From Flavobacterium sp. (GTDB lineage: Bacteria; Bacteroidota; Bacteroidia; Flavobacteriales; Flavobacteriaceae), in the NCBI GenBank assembly GCA_018062725.1, contig JAGORP010000027.1, positions 1 through 21,163 of the forward strand: a stretch of 21,163 nt of DNA, written 5' to 3'. The notes beneath the pieces are model-generated. The model was not told the DNA's origin. It ran no database searches and saw only the letters and a program-made list of their open reading frames with translations. The translations under genes and the position numbers were made by a program. This document shows positions 7,296 to 12,505 of the stretch, piece by piece. Positions within the stretch are counted from its first letter, which is position 1, and each line of letters begins with the position of its first letter.

Positions 7296-7745
7296 TTATT
7301 TTTTCATAAAATCAAAAGCGCCTTTACGCAAATTTATATTGTATTCTACATAGGCTTTTAGACAGGCTAAAAAATTGGACCAACCGAATGAATTTCCAGT
7401 AAGCCATTTTAATCCAACTTCATTATTTTCCATGCTTTTTTCAGAAATAGTTACCAAAGTAGAATTGTTTTCTTTTTCTGAAAGAGAGATTTCGACTAAT
7501 AAATCGACTCCAGAATTTTCCCAATAAAAGGAAACGTATTTGTCTTTTTCTACTTTTTGAACTTTGACAGGACATTCAAAATCAAATTCAGGAAATTTCC
7601 AGATTAGGTTTTTTCCAGTTTCCATAATGCCAGTACTTTGAGAAATAAAGTAATTGGACATTCTTTCAGGATTAACGATGGCTTCAAAAACATCATGAAT
7701 TGGTTTTTGAATTTGCATCGCACAATTAATTTCTAATTTGGTCAT
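7296..7745 (-). CDS. SRPBCC / AHSA1-like protein of unknown ligand
   Basis: The frame could open at 7775, but that would overlap the upstream gene by 29 bp. The internal ATG at 7745 begins one base after the upstream stop codon and starts the conserved part (MTKLEINCAMQIQKP), so it is preferred, giving 149 residues. The pattern of an N-terminal beta strand, IHDVFEAIVNPERMSNYF, a WENSG-containing central sheet and a long C-terminal helix (GWSNFLACLKAYVEYN) matches SRPBCC-fold proteins of the AHSA1 (activator of Hsp90 ATPase homologue) type. These bind hydrophobic or aromatic ligands in a deep cavity. No catalytic residues can be named. Tight coupling to the flavin-reductase-like gene and the place in the aromatic cluster suggest substrate handling, but this is only inference. 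Confidence 0.82.
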   Translation of the reverse strand: MTKLEINCAMQIQKPIHDVFEAIVNPERMSNYFISQSTGIMETGKNLIWKFPEFDFECPVKVQKVEKDKYVSFYWENSGVDLLVEISLSEKENNSTLVTISEKSMENNEVGLKWLTGNSFGWSNFLACLKAYVEYNINLRKGAFDFMKK

Positions 7746-7746
7746 T

Positions 7747-8352
7747 TTAGTTTCTTTTGATGGAAAAAATTTCACCTATTTTGCTATAATTTGAACCTGC
7801 CAAACGAGAAACAGGTTTATAGGTTTCCATATTGATTTTGTAGTTATCCAAGAGTACACTTTCGTCAATGTGCATCATCACTATTCGGCCAATTATGATG
7901 CAAGCGCCGCCGGTTTTATGGTTTTCCAAAAAATAATGATGGACTAATTCGCATTCAAAAGTGATCGGACTTTCCTTTACACGCATTGGTTTTATTTTCA
8001 CAGAAGGGATAGGAGTAAGTTTGGCTAAAAGGAATTCATCAATGTTTGAATTTACCGCTTGCGAAGTTAAATTCATTTGTTCTACAATCTCTTCGGTGAC
8101 CATATTGACTACAAATTGCTTTGTTGCCAATACATTATTTAAAGTGTCTTTATTCGTATCATTTCCGCGAACGGTAGAAAACATTACGTGAGGCGGATCT
8201 TCACCCACTGCATTAAAGTAGGAAAAAGGCGCAAGATTGTTAATTCCGTTCGTATCAATAGTTGAAATCCAGCCGATAGGTCTTGGAATTACAGATCCTG
8301 TAAGGAGTTTGTATATTGCGGATTGTTCTAGATTTTGAGGATCAAATTCCAT
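7747..8352 (-). CDS. Flavin reductase-like (FMN-binding split-barrel) protein
   Basis: This 201-residue protein is the first gene of the minus-strand cluster. It begins with YKLLTGSVIPRPIGWIST (residues 14-31), followed by NLAPFSYFNAV and PPHVMFST, the classic flavin-binding signature of the flavin reductase / DIM6-NTAB family. Members bind FMN and either reduce free flavin with NAD(P)H for two-component oxygenases or act directly on substrates. Its stop codon is one base before the start of the SRPBCC gene, so the two are translationally linked. In the cluster it may support the flavoenzymes or reduce an intermediate; the fused 763-residue enzyme already has its own reductase half, so the need for it is not obvious. 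Function within the pathway is unproven. Confidence 0.88.
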   Translation of the reverse strand: MEFDPQNLEQSAIYKLLTGSVIPRPIGWISTIDTNGINNLAPFSYFNAVGEDPPHVMFSTVRGNDTNKDTLNNVLATKQFVVNMVTEEIVEQMNLTSQAVNSNIDEFLLAKLTPIPSVKIKPMRVKESPITFECELVHHYFLENHKTGGACIIIGRIVMMHIDESVLLDNYKINMETYKPVSRLAGSNYSKIGEIFSIKRN

Positions 8353-8375
8353 AAAAAGGCTGTTGTTGTTGCTTG

Positions 8376-8383
8376 CAAATTAA
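8376..8383 (-). promoter_or_regulatory. Possible -7 promoter box for the minus-strand catabolic operon
   Basis: On the minus strand this reads TTAATTTG, matching seven of eight positions of the Bacteroidota -7 consensus TAnnTTTG. It lies 24 bp upstream of the first gene's start codon. No convincing -33 TTG stands at normal spacing, so the call is tentative. Confidence 0.3.
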
Positions 8384-8510
8384 TATAAATTATAGTGAAT
8401 TCATAAATAACCAATTAAAAATTATTAACTATTTTTCGGTTATGAAATTGAAGTATAAGGAAGTTTAACTTTTTGACTCACAAGGTAATAAATGTATTTA
8501 ATATAATTAT

Positions 8511-8583
8511 TTAGCAGTTAAATTATGTGTTTTGTATTTTTTTTTAACATTAATTATGTTTTTTATTAAAACATAATTGCTAA
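8511..8583. promoter_or_regulatory. Nested palindromes in the divergent promoter region (candidate operator)
   Basis: A perfect 11-bp inverted repeat (AATTATGTTTT at 8552-8562, loop TTATT, AAAACATAATT at 8568-8578) lies 35 bp before the start of the InsA-like gene. A third half-site, AATTATGTGTTTT, sits at 8521-8533 in direct orientation. The outer hexamers TTAGCA (8511-8516) and TGCTAA (8578-8583) are also complementary. The arrangement suits an operator bound by a dimeric DNA-binding protein controlling one or both divergent units; which protein binds it is unknown. The rest of the 260-bp gap (8353-8612) is AT-rich without other recognisable elements. Confidence 0.5.
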
Positions 8584-8612
8584 ATTGGTATATTTATGCA
8601 AATTTTATATAT

Positions 8613-9032
8613 ATGACCACTCCAAGCTGTCCAAAATGTCAAAATACAAATATCATAAAAAGTGGTGTGATTAAAGATAGACAAAGGTTTTTATGCAAAT
8701 CGTGTAATTATTTTTTTACCGTTAATAAAATAGGAAAAAAAATAGATGACTATTATGTAACTAAAGCATTGCAATTGTATTTGGAAGGTTTAAGTTATCG
8801 TGAAATAGAGCGAATTATTGGTGTTTCTCACGTTTCTATAAGCAATTGGGTAAAAGAGTTTAAAATTAAAAAACCACCGCATCCCAATTACCATCCTACC
8901 TATAAAATTTTTAATCATTTGGAACTGGTGGAGTATTTAAAAAATAAAGAACAATTATCAGGGGCAGGCATGATTATTACTGAGCTGGGTGATAAATTTA
9001 TGCTCATTAAATGGGAACGTTTTAAGGATTAA
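8613..9032 (+). CDS. InsA-like zinc-ribbon/helix-turn-helix protein, probable domesticated regulator
   Basis: A longer frame opens at 8577, but the ATG at 8613 is chosen because the zinc ribbon begins immediately after it; this gives 139 residues. C6-C9 and C28-C31 form two CxxC knuckles (CPKC and CKSC), followed by a helix-turn-helix (LSYREIERIIGVSHVSISNW) like that of IS1-family InsA and the N-terminal part of IS1/IS1595 transposases. No DDE catalytic domain, InsB-like frame, terminal repeats or target duplication are seen nearby. The C-terminal 40 residues (GAGMIITELGDKFMLIKW) are not transposase-like to my eye. It is 97 bp upstream of the porin gene in the same direction, next to palindromes, so a transcription-factor role is more likely than transposition. 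This is inference from architecture and context. Confidence 0.75.
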   Translation: MTTPSCPKCQNTNIIKSGVIKDRQRFLCKSCNYFFTVNKIGKKIDDYYVTKALQLYLEGLSYREIERIIGVSHVSISNWVKEFKIKKPPHPNYHPTYKIFNHLELVEYLKNKEQLSGAGMIITELGDKFMLIKWERFKD

Positions 9033-9129
9033 CTATACTTAGTTAACAAAAAAATATACTTCAATTTTTTTCATAAATTATTTTTTGGAATTTCGATTAA
9101 CAAATCAAAAACCAACCAAATTGATAATT

Positions 9130-10425
9130 ATGAAAAAATTAGTAACTTTTTGTTTAGTAGCAATAGCTTCTTCAAGCTTTGCTCAAACAACTACAACGGT
9201 GCCATCTGTTCCTGATGTTCCTGTAGAAAAAGAATGGGATGTAGCTGTTTACGGTTTTATTAGAACCGATTATATGTGGGACACCCGGAAGTCCTCTCAA
9301 GTGCGAGAAGGAAATTTAAATTTATATCCATTAGATGCTCCTGCTGCTGGAAATGATTTTAATGCAGTAGGTTCCTCCAATTTTTTATCGGTTGTATCCC
9401 GACTCGGTACCAAAGTTAAAGGACCGAATGTTTGGGGTGCTAAAATGAAGGGAACTCTTGAAGGCGATTTTTTCGGGAACGTAGAAGGGTCTTCCATTGG
9501 TTTATTTCGCCTTCGTCATGCGTATGTGAACATGGATTGGAGTAAAACTTCTCTCGTGTTAGGTCAAACTTGGTATCCTACGTTTATTCCAGAGGTTTTT
9601 CCTGGAGTCGCCAATTTTAATACTGGAATTTTATTTAACCCTTTTGGATGGGCGACACAAATTAGAGTAAAGCATAATTTTACTCAAGAACTGTCTTTCG
9701 CTATCACAGCTTATAAAGAAAGAGAGTTTACAGCTACGGTAGCTTCTATTGGTACGCAAAATTCAGCATCTATAAATTCATCATTACCAACGTTTCATGG
9801 ACAATTGCAATTCAAAAATAAAAATTGGATTGCCGGTGTTGGTGGAGAAATTAAAACGTTGCAACCTTTAACAGAGTTTACCTTAACGCCTTCCAATACA
9901 AAAGTGGGAACCTCTGAAAAAGTCAAAAGTAGTTCGATTATGGGGTATGTGAAATATTGCAATGATTATTTTTCAGTTAAAGGTTACGGAATCTCTGGAA
10001 CGAACTTGCAAAGTTTAGTGATGTTAGGTGGATTCGTAGGTTATAATTCGCCTGAAAAAGTAGAGCAATATGAAGCTTCTAAAACAACCGCATTTTGGGT
10101 AGATTTAGCTAGCAATGGAAAAAAAATAGCTCCCGGATTGTTTTTTGGCACGACCTATAATGACGGTACAGGAAGAACATTTACACCTGGTGAAACCGCT
10201 AAATATTATATGCGTGGCGTTACCGGAAATAGAGTAGTGGACAATGTAATGCGTTTGTCTGGAAGAGTAGATTTTATGCAAAACAAATTTAGAGTAACCC
10301 CAGAAGTTGAATACACCAAAGCGACTTGGGGTGATTTAAACACGAACGGAAGTGCTGCCTCCGACTTAAATGCAAGAGATGTCAAAAATGTGAGATACAT
10401 GATTTCTTGTGCCTATACTTTCTAA
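9130..10425 (+). CDS. DcaP-like outer-membrane porin
   Basis: The start is placed at ATG 9130 because it opens a clean 19-residue signal peptide (MKKLVTFCLVAIASSSFAQ); an upstream TTG at 9085 would add 15 residues that spoil it. The protein has 431 residues, about 412 after cleavage. Early motifs VAVYGFIRTDYMWDTR and LSVVSRLGTKVKG, many alternating polar/aromatic beta strands, and a terminal aromatic residue (YTF) point to a beta-barrel of the DcaP/porin type, a family known to pass negatively charged small molecules such as dicarboxylates and phthalate. It is followed 33 bp later by an MHS-family transporter, so the two likely form an outer- and inner-membrane uptake route for an organic acid. 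The family name is by resemblance; the substrate is unknown. Confidence 0.83.
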   Translation: MKKLVTFCLVAIASSSFAQTTTTVPSVPDVPVEKEWDVAVYGFIRTDYMWDTRKSSQVREGNLNLYPLDAPAAGNDFNAVGSSNFLSVVSRLGTKVKGPNVWGAKMKGTLEGDFFGNVEGSSIGLFRLRHAYVNMDWSKTSLVLGQTWYPTFIPEVFPGVANFNTGILFNPFGWATQIRVKHNFTQELSFAITAYKEREFTATVASIGTQNSASINSSLPTFHGQLQFKNKNWIAGVGGEIKTLQPLTEFTLTPSNTKVGTSEKVKSSSIMGYVKYCNDYFSVKGYGISGTNLQSLVMLGGFVGYNSPEKVEQYEASKTTAFWVDLASNGKKIAPGLFFGTTYNDGTGRTFTPGETAKYYMRGVTGNRVVDNVMRLSGRVDFMQNKFRVTPEVEYTKATWGDLNTNGSAASDLNARDVKNVRYMISCAYTF

Positions 10426-10458
10426 AAAAAGAACTAATCAATTTAAAAATTAATAGAT

Positions 10459-11997
10459 ATGAGTGATAAATCAACTAAAGGAATCTGGAAAGTTATTTCG
10501 GCATCCTCTATGGGAACAATGATTGAATGGTATGACTTTTACATTTTCGGAAGTTTAGCCGTGGTGATTTCTACTAAATTTTTCCCTTCAGATAATCCAA
10601 CGGCTGCGTTCTTATCAACCTTAGCGACTTTTGCTGCTGGGTTTGTTGTACGTCCGTTTGGCGCCTTGTTTTTTGGAAGACTTGGAGATATCATTGGAAG
10701 AAAATATACTTTCATGGTAACTTTACTGTTAATGGGTGGTGCCACTTTTTTAATTGGGTGTATTCCAAGTTATGAAACAATAGGATTTGTAGCTCCTTTG
10801 TTGGTATTAATTCTTCGTTTACTACAAGGTTTAGCCTTGGGAGGTGAATATGGTGGAGCAGCTACTTATGTGGCCGAACACGCTCCAGCAGGACAAAAAG
10901 GCTATTGGACCTCATGGATTCAAACTACTGCAACGGTTGGTTTGTTTATCTCATTGATGGTTATTCTTTTAACCAAAAGCGCATTGTCTAAAGAAGCATT
11001 TGATGAATGGGGTTGGAGAGTACCTTTTTGGGTTTCAATCCTAATGGTTTTGGTCTCTTATTTAATCCGAAAAAACATGCATGAATCTCCTGTTTTCGCA
11101 AAAGCTAAAGCGGAAGGAAAAACCACGTCTAATCCATTAAAAGAAAGTTTTGGAAATAAATACAATTTAAAATTTGTATTGTTAGCATTATTTGGAGCCA
11201 CAATGGGACAAGGAGTTGTTTGGTATACTGGTCAGTTCTATGCTATGAACTTCCTTAAAACGGTAATGAGTGTCGATTCTTCTCAAGTGGATATGCTTCT
11301 AGGAATAGCATTGGTTTTAGGAACGCCTTTCTTTATCTTTTTTGGTTGGCTAAGTGACAAAGTGGGACGAAAATACATCATGATGGGAGGAATGCTCGTT
11401 GCCATATTGCTTTATCGTCCTATTTATAAAGCGATGTATGAAACAACCGATTTGGCTTTAAAAACTGAAATCGTTGAAAAAACAAAAATAATTCCTTCTG
11501 TTAAAATCATAGATGCTATAAAATCAGACTCGATTTACACTACTTCAAAAGAATTTTCGGATGGCACCTTAGTAGAAGAAATCAAAATTATTCACCAAGA
11601 AAACGGAAAGACTATCCTTGATGATAAAGGAAAAGATAAGATCGAAATAAAGATCACTAAAACAATTAATAGTAGCGATAACTGGATGCTGGTATTTTTA
11701 GTATTCATTCAAGTTATTTTTGTGACCATGGTTTATGGACCCATAGCTGCTTTCTTGGTAGAGATGTTCCCCGTTAAAATTAGATATACTTCAATGTCTT
11801 TACCATATCATGTTGGAAATGGAATTTTCGGAGGATTACTCCCTGCTATTTCAACTTATTTCGTAACTTCGGCTAAAGATGCCGGCGATCCTCAATTTTA
11901 TCTCGAAGGTCTTTGGTATCCAATAGGTATTGCAGCAGTCTGTTTTGTAATTGGAATGATTTACATTGATAAAAAAATTAATACACTTCACGACTAA
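10459..11997 (+). CDS. MFS transporter, metabolite:H+ symporter (MHS) family, with long periplasmic loop
   Basis: This 512-residue, 12-helix inner-membrane symporter has the MHS hallmarks: MGTMIEWYDFYIFG (18-31), the loop 2-3 motif GRLGDIIGRK (73-82), LRLLQGLALGGEYGGAA (119-135), and the repeated motif GWLSDKVGRK (296-305). MHS proteins move organic acids and osmolytes (alpha-ketoglutarate, citrate, shikimate, proline/betaine, aromatic acids) with protons. Most are about 430-450 residues. The extra length is a hydrophilic, Lys/Glu/Asp-rich segment at about 325-408, between helices 9 and 10, a loop expected to face the periplasm. The gene follows the porin by 33 bp and precedes a small membrane protein by 12 bp, so they probably form one uptake operon. 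A carboxylate is the likely cargo, given the acyl-CoA synthetase downstream and the aromatic-acid genes upstream. Confidence 0.9.
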   Translation: MSDKSTKGIWKVISASSMGTMIEWYDFYIFGSLAVVISTKFFPSDNPTAAFLSTLATFAAGFVVRPFGALFFGRLGDIIGRKYTFMVTLLLMGGATFLIGCIPSYETIGFVAPLLVLILRLLQGLALGGEYGGAATYVAEHAPAGQKGYWTSWIQTTATVGLFISLMVILLTKSALSKEAFDEWGWRVPFWVSILMVLVSYLIRKNMHESPVFAKAKAEGKTTSNPLKESFGNKYNLKFVLLALFGATMGQGVVWYTGQFYAMNFLKTVMSVDSSQVDMLLGIALVLGTPFFIFFGWLSDKVGRKYIMMGGMLVAILLYRPIYKAMYETTDLALKTEIVEKTKIIPSVKIIDAIKSDSIYTTSKEFSDGTLVEEIKIIHQENGKTILDDKGKDKIEIKITKTINSSDNWMLVFLVFIQVIFVTMVYGPIAAFLVEMFPVKIRYTSMSLPYHVGNGIFGGLLPAISTYFVTSAKDAGDPQFYLEGLWYPIGIAAVCFVIGMIYIDKKINTLHD

Positions 11998-12009
11998 TAC
12001 TTCAAAATT

Positions 12010-12225
12010 ATGAACACATTAAAAAAATATTTAGGAATAGTTTGGATTGCATTAGCCATTGTAGTCGCATATTATAGTATTGGAATTTTTGGAGGTAAGT
12101 TAACCTCTGGAAAACAAGACGATTTGGTTTTTGGCATTATTGTTTTCTTCATTCTTTTACCAATGGTTGTAACAGGTTTGACTATATTTGGATGGTATGC
12201 CATTACCGATGAGTATAAAGATTAA
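12010..12225 (+). CDS. Small two-helix membrane protein (DUF6814-like)
   Basis: This 71-residue protein has a short Lys-rich N-terminus, a first hydrophobic helix (about 9-27), a polar loop GGKLTSGKQDD, and a second helix (about 40-63) ending in a charged tail DEYKD. It starts 12 bp after the MFS transporter and is followed by a terminator, so it closes the porin-transporter operon. Small proteins of this form next to flavobacterial transporters have been given the label DUF6814, a name recalled from memory. A role as accessory subunit or modulator of the transporter is plausible from position, but no function can be read from the sequence. Confidence 0.78.
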   Translation: MNTLKKYLGIVWIALAIVVAYYSIGIFGGKLTSGKQDDLVFGIIVFFILLPMVVTGLTIFGWYAITDEYKD

Positions 12226-12240
12226 GAATAACTAAAATTT

Positions 12241-12276
12241 CTTAAGGCTCTTATTTTATAAGGGCTTTAAGTTTTT
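12241..12276 (+). terminator. Rho-independent terminator after the porin-transporter operon
   Basis: The arms 12241-12254 (CTTAAGGCTCTTAT) and 12258-12271 (ATAAGGGCTTTAAG) pair over 14 positions, including two G-U wobbles, around a 3-nt loop, and are followed by TTTTT (12272-12276). It separates the transport genes from the sensor genes. Confidence 0.82.
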
Positions 12277-12294
12277 AATAAAATTATCTAAAAC

Positions 12295-12298
12295 GGAG
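12295..12298 (+). promoter_or_regulatory. Shine-Dalgarno-like GGAG before the 65-residue protein gene
   Basis: GGAG lies 9 nt before the ATG at 12308 (12 nt before a second, in-frame ATG at 12311). Purine-rich ribosome sites of this strength are otherwise absent from the starts in this window, which mostly have A-rich leaders. It supports a start at 12308 or 12311. Confidence 0.45.
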
Positions 12299-12307
12299 AT
12301 TGTCCAA

Positions 12308-12505
12308 ATGATGAAAAAAAGACACCAACAAAAATTAGTAATTGTTTCTATAGTACTGCTTATTGGACTCAATCTTCCAATTGTATTATTGTTTGATTCA
12401 TCAGAAAATAGCTTTGGTTTTCCAACTATTTATATTTACTTTTTTTCTATTTGGTTGCTCTCCATTTTAGTGTCTTTATTAATTGTAAAACGATACAATG
12501 AATAG
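12308..12505 (+). CDS. Small two-helix membrane protein, likely partner of the symporter-kinase
   Basis: This 65-residue protein has a basic N-terminus (MMKKRHQQK), two transmembrane helices (about 10-28 and 40-59) and a basic end (VKRYNE). The second helix begins FGFPTIYIYFFSIWLL, resembling the pattern seen in small accessory proteins encoded before sodium:solute symporters (DUF3311/DUF4212-like); homology to those families is a guess from pattern. Its stop codon lies 8 bp inside the next gene, so translation of the two is coupled. Together with the preceding terminator this makes it the first gene of the sensor operon. Association with the symporter half of the histidine kinase is the simplest inference. 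Confidence 0.75.
   Translation: MMKKRHQQKLVIVSIVLLIGLNLPIVLLFDSSENSFGFPTIYIYFFSIWLLSILVSLLIVKRYNE

Noticed and set aside
7746..7775. Upstream start for the SRPBCC gene at 7775
   Set aside because: It would overlap the preceding gene by 29 bp and add a non-conserved leader; the ATG at 7745 follows the preceding stop codon directly.
8577..9032. A complete insertion sequence (IS1-like) at the InsA-like gene
   Set aside because: No second transposase frame, no DDE domain, and no terminal repeats with a target duplication around the gene; the palindromes lie only on the upstream side.
9079..9087. -7 promoter box for the porin gene (TATTTTTTG)
   Set aside because: It has one base too many between TA and TTTG compared with the consensus, and the region is so T-rich that chance matches are likely.
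9085..9129. Upstream TTG start for the porin gene
   Set aside because: It would add 15 polar residues before a perfect signal peptide that starts at the ATG at 9130.
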